Source of the DNA: Streptosporangiales bacterium | GTDB taxonomy: Bacteria > Actinomycetota > Actinomycetes > Streptosporangiales > WHST01 | NCBI GenBank assembly: GCA_009379955.1 | Contig: WHST01000004.1 | Location: forward strand, 1 to 64,000 | Direction of reading: 5' to 3' | DNA: 64,000 nt | Part shown: one piece after another, positions 8,482 through 15,842 of the stretch | Layout: each line of letters begins with the position of its first letter | Position numbering within the stretch: the stretch's first letter is position 1 | The notes under the pieces: generated by a model | What the model was told of the DNA's origin: nothing | The model's input: the letters and a program-made list of their open reading frames with translations, nothing else | The model's database searches: none | Translations under genes and position numbers: made by a program

Positions 8482-9473
8482 TTGATCGCCCCCTCCTCCC
8501 GCAGGATCCTGGTGAGCTCCTTGCTCGTGGAGTTCAGGTACGTCGTGAAGTCCTTGCCGTACCGCACGTCCTCGGAGAGGTAGTTCTTCGCGACGTAGTC
8601 CTTCCACTCCTTGGTCTCGACCACCTTCTTCATGGTCGCGATCCACCAGTCCTGGACGTCCTTGGGCGTGTCGGGAGGCAGGATCATGCCGCGCGGCATC
8701 GAGATGAGGCCCTTCAGGCCGAGTGACGTGGCCGTCGGGACGTCCTTGATCACGCCGTGCGGCTTCTTGCCCGTGTAGAGCAGGGCGTTCGTCTTCTTCG
8801 CCTCGACCTGCCCGAGCACCTCACCGACGTTGGAGAACGCCGCGTCGAGCGCGCCGGACAGCAGTGCCGTCTGCAGCTGGCCCTCGTCGTTGAACGGGAC
8901 GTAGTCGATCTTGTAGCCGGACTGCTTCGCGACCTTGGAGTGCAGGATGAAGTCGACGTTGACCGTGCCGATCCCGCCGACCGCGACGGTGCCCTTCTTC
9001 TTGGCGAAGTCGACCCACTGCTGCCAGGTCGTAATGCCCGACTTCGGCCGCGTGGTGAAGAGGTAGTCGTCGGTGGCGAACAGGCCGACGGGGGTGAAGT
9101 CGGTCGGCTTCCACCCGGTGTCGGCCTGCAGCGGCGTCGTGAGGAACGAGCCCGACGTCGTCGAGATGTTGTACGGGTCACCGCGCTTGCTGAAGAGGTA
9201 GCCCCAGCCCGTCGCGCCGCTCCCGCCCTCGCGGTTCTCGACCTCGATGTCGTGCGGGTACAGCTCGTTCTTCTTGATCAGGTCGACGAGGGTGCGCGCC
9301 ATGATGTCGTTGCCGCCGCCCGGCCCGAACGCGATGGTCCAGTCGAGGTCCTTGCTCGGATAGTCGCTCGTGTCGGATGCGCTCTGGGCGTCGCATCCGA
9401 CGAGTGCGGTGACGGCGAGCGCCACCGCGACCACCAGACCCCCGAACTTCCGCAGTCTCACGCTCTTTCGCAC
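8478..9473 (-). CDS. tctC: Tripartite tricarboxylate transporter substrate-binding lipoprotein TctC
   Basis: 331-aa binding protein of the Bug/TctC family. It has an N-terminal lipoprotein signal (basic start, hydrophobic core, lipobox ALVGC near residue 27), followed by FGPGGGNDIMAR, the glycine-rich loop that contacts the carboxylate ligand, and GSGATGWGYLFS and VGGIGTVNVDF further on. It is anchored outside the membrane and delivers substrate to TctAB. It lies 57 bp after the crotonase gene and overlaps tctB by 4 bp. The specific ligand cannot be read from sequence; operon neighbours favour a carboxylic acid that is then CoA-activated. Confidence 0.93.
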   Translation of the reverse strand: MRKSVRLRKFGGLVVAVALAVTALVGCDAQSASDTSDYPSKDLDWTIAFGPGGGNDIMARTLVDLIKKNELYPHDIEVENREGGSGATGWGYLFSKRGDPYNISTTSGSFLTTPLQADTGWKPTDFTPVGLFATDDYLFTTRPKSGITTWQQWVDFAKKKGTVAVGGIGTVNVDFILHSKVAKQSGYKIDYVPFNDEGQLQTALLSGALDAAFSNVGEVLGQVEAKKTNALLYTGKKPHGVIKDVPTATSLGLKGLISMPRGMILPPDTPKDVQDWWIATMKKVVETKEWKDYVAKNYLSEDVRYGKDFTTYLNSTSKELTRILREEGAIK

Positions 9474-9530
9474 GATGAACCTCCTCGTTCTGTGCAGGTG
9501 CGTGGGCGGCCCGGAACGGCGCCGGCAGAG

Positions 9531-10316
9531 TCACCGCCAGGTGAAGTCGGGCCTGCGTTTCGCCAGGAAGGCGCGGACGCCCTCGGCGTAGTCGTCGGTG
9601 TCGAACGACGAGTTGCGCAGCTGCGTCGTGGCCTCGTCGTCCTCGGTCTGCCCGGCGCAGATCCTGCGCACGATCTCCTTGGTCGCGCGCACGCTGAACT
9701 GGGCGCGCGTGGTGACCAGCCGGGCGAAGTCGTACGTGAGCGCCTCGACCTCGTCGACGCCTGTCACCTCGTCGACGAGGCCGAGTCGCGCGGCGGCGGG
9801 GGCATCGAGCTGTTCGCCGGACATCAGGATCCATTTGGCCCGCGACGGACCGACGAGGTCGACCAGCCGCCTGGTCGACTCCAGGCTGTAGACCAGGCCG
9901 AGCTTGGCCGGCGTGATCGCGAAGCGCCCCCGGTCGTCGCTGAACCGCATGTCGCAGGCGAGCGCGAGGCCGAGTCCGCCGCCGATGCAGTAGCCGTGGA
10001 TCATCGCGATCGTCGGCTTGCTCAGGCCCTCGAGCGCCCGTTCCGCGGCGGCGACCCGTTCGTTGTAGTGCCGCGCGCTCTCGGCCTCGGCGCGGACGGC
10101 CTGGAACTCGGAGATGTCGGCGCCGGACGCGAACGCCTTCGTGCCCGCGCCACGCAGCACGAGGACCGCGATCGACCGGTCGGCGTCGATCTCCTTCAGC
10201 AGGTCGGGCAGCGCCCGGTACATCTCGAGCCTGATGGCATTGCGGCTCTGCTCCCGGTCGATGACGAGCGTCGCCACCTCGCCGTCCCGCTCCAGTCGAA
10301 GATCGTTGCTACTCAT
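9531..10316 (-). CDS. Crotonase-family enzyme, possibly an acyl-CoA decarboxylase type
   Basis: 261-aa crotonase-superfamily protein. The oxyanion-hole segments are visible (ASGADISEF and GGGLGLALACDMRF). The two glutamates of classical enoyl-CoA hydratase appear absent: the first aligns with Gly in GGGLGLA, and the QPE-type motif is replaced by TPAKLGLVYSLE. This T-P-x-x-L-G-x-x-Y pattern and the ending DDYAEGVRAFLAKRRPDF resemble E. coli methylmalonyl-CoA decarboxylase (YgfG/ScpB). A decarboxylase is therefore an alternative to hydratase/isomerase; this is inferred from remembered motifs. The ATG at 10316 shares one base with the CoA-transferase stop (TGATG), showing translational coupling. 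Confidence 0.85.
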   Translation of the reverse strand: MSSNDLRLERDGEVATLVIDREQSRNAIRLEMYRALPDLLKEIDADRSIAVLVLRGAGTKAFASGADISEFQAVRAEAESARHYNERVAAAERALEGLSKPTIAMIHGYCIGGGLGLALACDMRFSDDRGRFAITPAKLGLVYSLESTRRLVDLVGPSRAKWILMSGEQLDAPAAARLGLVDEVTGVDEVEALTYDFARLVTTRAQFSVRATKEIVRRICAGQTEDDEATTQLRNSSFDTDDYAEGVRAFLAKRRPDFTWR

Positions 10317-11545
10317 CAGTTCGTGCTCTCCGGTTGCATGTCGGGGTGCTGGTCGTACGCGGCGCCGGACTCGTACAGTCCGGCGATCTCGTCCGCGGTG
10401 AGACCGACCTCGGCGAGCACCGACGACGTGTGCTGGCCGAGCCACGGCGCCGGGCCGCGGACGTCGTACGGGAGGCCGCTGAACTTCGTCGGCGGCGCGA
10501 TCGTGTGCATCGGGCCGATGATCGGGTGCTCGACCTCGGTGACCATGCCGCGCTCCTTGACGTGCGCGTTGTCGAGCGCCTCCGGGTAGGTGAGGACGGG
10601 GCCGCCGGGGACGCCGGCGCGGTCGAGCAGCTCGAGCAGCTCGTCGGTGGCGCGCAGCGACGTGATCGCCTCGATCTCGGCCTGCAGCTCGTCGATGTTG
10701 GCCATGCGGTCCTCGAGCGTCGCGAAGCGTTCGTCGGTGAGCCACTCGGGCCGGTCGAGGACGCCGGTCACGAGGCGCTGCCAGAGCCGGTCGTTGTTGG
10801 CGCCGATCGTCACGAACCCGTCGAGGGAACGGTAGGCCTGGTACGGCGTCGACCGGCGATGCCTGGTGCCGGTCGGCAGCGGCTCCTCGCCGCTCCCGAA
10901 GTACGCACCGGACTCCCACACGGTCCACGCGAGACCGGCGTCGACGAGCGAGACGTCGAGGTACTGGCCCTCGCCCGTCCGCTTACGGTGCAGCTCGGCC
11001 GCGAGGATCGAGTAGAGCGCCGTCGAGCCGGCGGCGATGTCGTTGATCGCGATGCCGACCTTCGCGGGACGGCCGTCCGGGTGGCCGGTCATCCGCAGGA
11101 AGCCGACCATGCCCTGCGCCATGATGTCGAAACCGGGCCGGTCGCGGAACGGTCCGGTCTGGCCGAACCCGCTGATCGAGCAGTACAGGATGTCGGGCCG
11201 CAGGGCGCGTACGTCGTCGTAGTCGATGCCGAGCCGGTCGACGACCCCGGGCCGGAAGTTCTCGATGACCAGGTCGGCGCTCTCGGCGAGCTGGAGGAAC
11301 GCCACCCTGCCCGCGTCCTGCTTGAGGTCGAGCGACACGCTGCGCTTGCTCCGGTTCGGCATACCGAACGGGTAGCTCTCGCCGTTCACCTTCGGGCTCA
11401 GCCGGCGCGAGTCGTCGCCCGTGCCCGGCTGCTCGATCTTGATCACGTCGGCGCCGAGCTCGGCGAGGACCATCGTGCAGTACGGCCCGGAGAGGTAGCG
11501 GGTGAGGTCGAGGACCCGGAATCCGTCCAGCGGACGCGTTGCCAT
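10316..11545 (-). CDS. Class III (CaiB/BaiF) CoA-transferase
   Basis: 409-aa family III CoA-transferase. It moves CoA between acids without ATP through an aspartyl-CoA intermediate. The N-terminus LDGFRVLDLTRYLSGPYC, the ADVIKIEQPGTGD motif, the NRSKRSVSLDLK segment and GFDIMAQGMVG, which contains the region of the catalytic aspartate, are all present. The ATG at 11545 follows AGGTGGG. It is the first gene of the operon that continues with a crotonase and tctCBA, and is divergent from an IclR regulator. It probably activates the acid taken up by TctABC. The donor CoA is unknown. Confidence 0.92.
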   Translation of the reverse strand: MATRPLDGFRVLDLTRYLSGPYCTMVLAELGADVIKIEQPGTGDDSRRLSPKVNGESYPFGMPNRSKRSVSLDLKQDAGRVAFLQLAESADLVIENFRPGVVDRLGIDYDDVRALRPDILYCSISGFGQTGPFRDRPGFDIMAQGMVGFLRMTGHPDGRPAKVGIAINDIAAGSTALYSILAAELHRKRTGEGQYLDVSLVDAGLAWTVWESGAYFGSGEEPLPTGTRHRRSTPYQAYRSLDGFVTIGANNDRLWQRLVTGVLDRPEWLTDERFATLEDRMANIDELQAEIEAITSLRATDELLELLDRAGVPGGPVLTYPEALDNAHVKERGMVTEVEHPIIGPMHTIAPPTKFSGLPYDVRGPAPWLGQHTSSVLAEVGLTADEIAGLYESGAAYDQHPDMQPESTN

Positions 11546-11560
11546 ATTTCCCACCTTATG

Positions 11561-11583
11561 GGATAGCATCCTGTAGAACAGGA
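11561..11583. promoter_or_regulatory. Two overlapping palindromes in the CoA-transferase/IclR intergenic region
   Basis: GGAT-AGC-ATCC (11561-11571) overlaps TCCTGT-AGA-ACAGGA (11569-11583); both are perfect. They lie between the divergent starts, close to the CoA-transferase start, and are the best candidate operator for the adjacent IclR regulator. Confidence 0.6.
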
Positions 11584-11651
11584 AGCGTAGACGACGTGCG
11601 AACGAAGCGTCAATGGCGCGGCACTGGCTGCGCCGGACGGCGGGAGGCGGC

Positions 11652-12470
11652 GTGACCCATCCGGACCAGGCACCCGCGAGCGGGGGCGGCGTGCAGTCGA
11701 TCGACCGTGCCGTGGCGGTGCTGCGGTGCTTCGGCCGCCGCACGCCGGAGCTGGGCATCACCGAGATCTCCCGCACCACCGGCCTGTCGACGAGCACCGT
11801 GCACCGGCTGCTCTCGGCGATGCAGCACAACGGACTCGTCCAGCCGGCGCCCGGTCGGCGTTACGCCCTCGGCCCGCTGCTCGTCCAGCTGGCACGCAGC
11901 GGTGCGTTCCCCACGTCGGTTCTCGACGCCGCGCGTCCGGTGATGCACGAGCTGCGCGACCGGTTCGACGAGACGATCGCGCTGCACGAGCTGCTGGCGT
12001 CGAACGACCGCGCCGTCGTCGACCAGGTGGAGAGCCACCAGGAGCTGCGGCGCACGTACACCAACCTCGGCACGCCCATCCCGCTGCCGCTTGGCGCGCC
12101 CGGCAAGGTGCTGCTCGCGTACGCGCCCGACGACGTCCGCGAGGCGATCCTGCGCCGGCCGATCCCCCGGGTCACCCCGACCACGGTCACCGACGTCGAC
12201 GACCTGCGCGCCCAGCTCGAGTCGGTCAGGTCGGACGGCTACGCGATGTCGTTCGCCGAGCGGACGCCCGGGATCAGGACGGTCGCGTCACCGGTGTTCG
12301 ACCACACGGGACGGGTCGTGGGGTGCGTCAGCATCTGCGGTCCCGAGATCCGCATGCCGCGCTCGCGGATGGACGAGTTGGCGCCGCAGATCGGCGACGC
12401 CGCCGCGCGGATCTCCGCACGGCTCGGAGCGACCGGTCAGGACGGGTCCGCGGCCACCCGGGACACGTAG
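11652..12470 (+). CDS. IclR-family transcriptional regulator
   Basis: 272-aa regulator: winged helix at residues ~15-75 (LGITEISRTTGLSTSTVHRLLSAM), then the IclR effector domain with LGAPGKVLLAY, FAERTPGIRTVASPVFD and VGCVSICGPEIRM. Members bind small organic acids and repress or activate adjacent catabolic operons. The GTG at 11652 was chosen because GGGAGG lies just upstream; an ATG at 11613 lacks such a site. The gene is divergent from the CoA-transferase/crotonase/tct operon and very probably controls it through the palindromes between them. Confidence 0.9.
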   Translation: MTHPDQAPASGGGVQSIDRAVAVLRCFGRRTPELGITEISRTTGLSTSTVHRLLSAMQHNGLVQPAPGRRYALGPLLVQLARSGAFPTSVLDAARPVMHELRDRFDETIALHELLASNDRAVVDQVESHQELRRTYTNLGTPIPLPLGAPGKVLLAYAPDDVREAILRRPIPRVTPTTVTDVDDLRAQLESVRSDGYAMSFAERTPGIRTVASPVFDHTGRVVGCVSICGPEIRMPRSRMDELAPQIGDAAARISARLGATGQDGSAATRDT

Positions 12471-12480
12471 CTCCCTCGGG

Positions 12481-12837
12481 TCAGTCCAGGCAGAGGCAGA
12501 AGGGGTGTCCCGCCGGGTCGAGGAAGACGCGGAACTTCGTCCCCGGCTGGTGCTCGTGCTTGGTCGCGCCGAGATCGAGCACTGCCGCCTCTGCGGCGTC
12601 GAGGTCGTCGACGATCACGTCGACATGCATCTGCTGGGGTACGTCCTGGGCCGGCCACCGGGGCCGGGCGTAGGACTCCACCTGTTGGAAGGAGATGCAG
12701 TGACCGTAGTCCGCGCGGACGTCGGCCCAGTCGGAGGAGACGTCGACCTTCCAGTCCAGCAGCGCGCCGTAGAACCGCGCGAGGGCGCCGGGATCGGGAC
12801 AGTCGATGACCAAGCTCGGGAAGCGTGCGATAGCCAT
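12481..12837 (-). CDS. VOC (glyoxalase/bleomycin-resistance fold) family protein
   Basis: 118-aa single VOC domain: start FPSLVIDCPDPGALARFYGALL, then the metal-site region QMHVDVIVDDLDAAEAAVLDLGA, ending in FLDPAGHPFCLCLD. Proteins of this type may be dioxygenases, lyases or resistance proteins; the substrate is not predictable. The ATG at 12837 begins the conserved domain; a longer frame to 12885 adds residues without similarity. It ends 10 bp from the convergent IclR gene and is followed by the GH20 gene on the other side. It is likely a single transcription unit. Confidence 0.85.
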   Translation of the reverse strand: MAIARFPSLVIDCPDPGALARFYGALLDWKVDVSSDWADVRADYGHCISFQQVESYARPRWPAQDVPQQMHVDVIVDDLDAAEAAVLDLGATKHEHQPGTKFRVFLDPAGHPFCLCLD

Positions 12838-12907
12838 GCCAGGCACCGTACGCGCGATTGCGGACGATCGACGTCCGGATAGCACCGCACGTCGACGAGG
12901 GTTCGCG

Positions 12908-14452
12908 TCAGCGGCGCGAGCGGCCTCCGCCCCGCTGCCAGGGGTGCGGTCCGTCGAGCGGCCGGTACTCGACGCCGAGCGCGTCGAGCCGTTCCAGGTG
13001 ACCGCCCAGCCGCACGGTGAAGTCGTCGTACGACCGGCGCTCGGCGGCCGACCACACCACCTCGGCGAACGCGCACATCCGGGGGAACGCCATGTACTCG
13101 ACGTGCCGCGCCGTCGGCAGGTACTCGGTCCAGAGCTGGCACTGCGACCCGAGCACGTGCGCGGCCTCCGCCTCGGTGAGCTCGGCGGGGACGGGCTCGT
13201 ACCCGTACACGCGCTCGAGGGGAAGGGCGGGGCCGCGGATGGCGCGCGGCTCGCGCGGGTCGTCGGACTGGTAGTGGTCGAGGTACGTGTGCGAGCCGGG
13301 CGCCATCACGACGTCGTGCCCGGCCCGGGCGGCGGCGATGCCGCCCTCCTCCCCGCGCCACGACATCACGGTCGCACCGGGGGCGAGGCCGCCCTCGAGG
13401 ATCTCGTCCCAGCCGACGAGCCGGCGGTCGCGTGCGGCCAGCCAGGTGGCCATCTCACGGATGAACCAGCTCTGCAGCTCCTTCTCGTCCGCGAGTCCGC
13501 GCTCCGCGATCAGCTGCTGCGCGCGCTTGCTCTTCTCCCACTGGACCTTCGGGCACTCGTCGCCGCCGACGTGGACGTATGTACCGGGGAAGACGTCGAG
13601 CAGCTCCTCGTACACGTCCTGGAAGAACCGCAGCGTCGGCTCCTCTGCGTTGAGGACGTTCTCGTTGACGCCCCACCCGGTATGGACGGGTAGTCGCCTG
13701 TCGGGGTGGTTGCCCAGCTCGGGGTACGCGGCGATCGCGGCCTGCGCGTGCCCGGGCAGCTCGACCTCGGGCACGACCGTGACGAACCGGTCGGCGGCGT
13801 ACGCGACGAGCTCGCGCAGGTCGTCCTGGGAGTAGAAGCCGCCGTGCGGCTGGCTGTCGCCGCGCCGCTCTCGGGGCCAGCGCGTCTCGGCCCGGTGCGC
13901 GCCGACCTCGGTGAGCCTCGGGTACCGGTGGGACTCGAACCGCCACCCCTGGTCCTCGGTCAGGTGCAGGTGCAGGACGTTCAGCTTGTGCATCGCGAGC
14001 AGGTCGACGAAGCGGAACAGGAACGGCTTCGGCATGAAGTGCCTGCCCACATCGAGGTGGGATCCGCGCCAGCCGAAGCGCGGCTGGTCCACGATCTCGA
14101 CACAGGGCACCTCCCAGCGGGTGCCGGGCAGCGGCGCCGCGCGGAACGCGGCGGCCGGGAGCAGCTGGCGCAGCGACTGGAGGCCGTAGAACACCCCGGC
14201 GGCGCTCCCGCCGGTGATCCGCGCCGCGGTCGGCTCGACGGTCAGCTCGTACGCCTCCGCCCCCAGGCGGCCGTCCGTCGCCAGCACCAGCACGTCGGTG
14301 TCGGCCGTCCCCGGAGCGAGCGGCAGTGCAGTGGACGGGCCGAGCACGCGTCGCGCGGTCGCGGCCAGGTCGGCGGGACCGGACACGACGGTGTCACCGA
14401 AGGTGAACGTGCCGTCGGTCCACCGCACGCTGGAAGGAACAGGAATGATCAC
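12908..14452 (-). CDS. Beta-N-acetylhexosaminidase, glycoside hydrolase family 20
   Basis: 514-aa GH20 enzyme that releases terminal N-acetylglucosamine or N-acetylgalactosamine by substrate-assisted catalysis. An N-terminal GH20b-like alpha/beta domain (to ~residue 115) precedes the TIM barrel. The barrel starts at FGWRGSHLDVGRHFM, contains HKLNVLHLHLTEDQGW and VVPEVELPGHAQAA, and has the catalytic Asp-Glu pair in VHVGGDE (D298, E299). There is no signal peptide, so it is probably intracellular and acts on imported chito-oligosaccharides or cell-wall fragments. The start is GTG 14452 with GGGAG six bases upstream. It appears monocistronic. Confidence 0.93.
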   Translation of the reverse strand: MIIPVPSSVRWTDGTFTFGDTVVSGPADLAATARRVLGPSTALPLAPGTADTDVLVLATDGRLGAEAYELTVEPTAARITGGSAAGVFYGLQSLRQLLPAAAFRAAPLPGTRWEVPCVEIVDQPRFGWRGSHLDVGRHFMPKPFLFRFVDLLAMHKLNVLHLHLTEDQGWRFESHRYPRLTEVGAHRAETRWPRERRGDSQPHGGFYSQDDLRELVAYAADRFVTVVPEVELPGHAQAAIAAYPELGNHPDRRLPVHTGWGVNENVLNAEEPTLRFFQDVYEELLDVFPGTYVHVGGDECPKVQWEKSKRAQQLIAERGLADEKELQSWFIREMATWLAARDRRLVGWDEILEGGLAPGATVMSWRGEEGGIAAARAGHDVVMAPGSHTYLDHYQSDDPREPRAIRGPALPLERVYGYEPVPAELTEAEAAHVLGSQCQLWTEYLPTARHVEYMAFPRMCAFAEVVWSAAERRSYDDFTVRLGGHLERLDALGVEYRPLDGPHPWQRGGGRSRR

Positions 14453-14608
14453 GGAGGGCTCCCGCCCGGTTGGGCCACGACGAAGACCAGGCCCGCACAG
14501 TAGAGGGCGCGGGTTGTCACGCGGGGGTCCGGGGGTCGTCCCCCGGGTAGATATCGCGGGCCTGTGGGAAGGTGATCGAAGATCACCGAACACCACAGAC
14601 CAATCCCG

Positions 14609-14700
14609 CGGAGGCTCCGGGATTTGAACCCGGGAGAGGGCTGTAAACCCTCAACCCGCTTAGCAGGCGGGCGCCATAGACCAGACTAGGCGAAGCCTCC
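14609..14700 (-). tRNA. tRNA-Ser, anticodon GCU
   Basis: On the minus strand a 92-nt cloverleaf is visible. The acceptor stem is GGAGGCT/AGCCTCC, the anticodon stem is CCCGC/GCGGG around CTGCTAA (anticodon GCT), and there is a long variable arm (GAGGG...CCCTC) typical of class II tRNAs and a T arm with GGTTCAAATCC. The discriminator base is G and CCA is not encoded. It reads AGC/AGU serine codons. Confidence 0.95.
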
Positions 14701-14701
14701 A

Positions 14702-14719
14702 TGACCCCGATGGGGGTCA
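14702..14719 (-). terminator. Short perfect hairpin after the K+ channel gene
   Basis: TGACCCC (14702-14708) and GGGGTCA (14713-14719) pair perfectly with a 4-nt loop. It lies between the channel gene stop and the tRNA-Ser start, both on the minus strand, and probably separates the two transcripts. Confidence 0.45.
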
Positions 14720-14741
14720 GGACGAAAGGCTATCAGCGCGG

Positions 14742-15758
14742 TCATCCGGGCCGCATGTCCGGGAACTGGACGTAGAGGAGCTGGTCGCCGCGGCGGAGCT
14801 CGCCGGCGGCGTTGGCCGGGATCGACTCCTCGCGCGAGCCGCGCACGACGGCGATGACGACCTCGGCGACATCGCGGACACCCCGCCCGATCTCGTCCTC
14901 GTTGATCGGCCGCTGGCGCAGGTCGAGGCCGGTGCCGTACGAGATGAGGTCCTCGGCGACCGCCGCGATCGTCGGCTTGCGTGCGGCGAGCCCGACGAGG
15001 CGTCCGGCCGCCTCCTGGGACGTGATGACCGAACGTGCGCCGCTCTGCTTGAGCAGCGCAACGTTCTCCTCCTCGCGGACGGACGCGGCGATGAACACCG
15101 TCTTGCTCTGCTGCCGGACGGTGAGGGTGATCATGACCGCGCTGTTGTCGTCGTGCACGGTGATGAGCACGGCCCGTGCGCGGTCGAGCTCGACCTGGTG
15201 GAGCGTCTCGGAGTGCTCGGCGTTGGCCTGGACCGCGGTGATGCCGAGTGCCTGGGCGGAGGCGACGCCTTCGGGCGTCGGGTCGATCGCGACGATCCGG
15301 CTCGGGTCGACGCCGTCGGCGATCAGCGTGCGTGCGGCCGCGCGACCCTTCGTGCCGAACCCGCAGATGATCGTGTGGTTGCGCACTTTCGCCCTCCAGC
15401 GAGCGACTCGGTACTGCATGCGGCTGCGTTCCGACAGCGCGCTGATCGTGGTGCCGACCAGCAGGATCAGGAACGCGAAGCGCAGTGGCGTGATGACGAG
15501 GATGGTGAGCAGGCGCGCCTGCGGGGTCACCGGCACGATGTCGCCGTACCCGGTGGTCGACAGGCTCACGGTCGCGTAGTAGATCGCGCTCAGGAACGTG
15601 ATCGGCGTGCCCGAGCTGTCCCGGTAGTCGTCCCTGTCGAAGTAGACGAGCAGTGCGGACACCAGGACGATCAGGACGGCGAGGGCGACCCGCCGGGCGA
15701 TCTCCACCAGCGGCGGACGTTCGCCGCGCAGCGGCAGACGGAGTTCGGACCGGGCCAT
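14742..15758 (-). CDS. Two-TM potassium channel with cytoplasmic RCK (TrkA-N) domain
   Basis: 338-aa ion channel. Helix 1 (about residues 20-42) and helix 2 (about 84-110) flank a pore loop with the K+ selectivity filter STTGYGDI. A Rossmann-type RCK/TrkA-N domain follows: NHTIICGFGTKGRAAARTL binds nucleotide, and AHSETLHQ and SARSVITSQEAAGRLVG follow. The C-terminal ~90 residues resemble a TrkA-C domain (LRRGDQLLYVQFPD). Architecture matches MthK/GsuK-like prokaryotic channels gated by ligands on the RCK ring. The ATG at 15758 was chosen over a TTG six bases upstream. It is probably expressed alone. Confidence 0.92.
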   Translation of the reverse strand: MARSELRLPLRGERPPLVEIARRVALAVLIVLVSALLVYFDRDDYRDSSGTPITFLSAIYYATVSLSTTGYGDIVPVTPQARLLTILVITPLRFAFLILLVGTTISALSERSRMQYRVARWRAKVRNHTIICGFGTKGRAAARTLIADGVDPSRIVAIDPTPEGVASAQALGITAVQANAEHSETLHQVELDRARAVLITVHDDNSAVMITLTVRQQSKTVFIAASVREEENVALLKQSGARSVITSQEAAGRLVGLAARKPTIAAVAEDLISYGTGLDLRQRPINEDEIGRGVRDVAEVVIAVVRGSREESIPANAAGELRRGDQLLYVQFPDMRPG

Positions 15759-15842
15759 GGGCAAAGGCTAGTGGTGCGCCCCCTTGCCTCCGGGGACGTG
15801 GTCGCCCGAGCCACCACTTCCTCGGACGTCACGCGAGTCAGC

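Noticed and set aside
9531-10928. A 465-residue fusion protein containing the crotonase
   Set aside because: The N-terminal part is the out-of-frame CoA-transferase; the real start is the ATG at 10316 coupled to the transferase stop.
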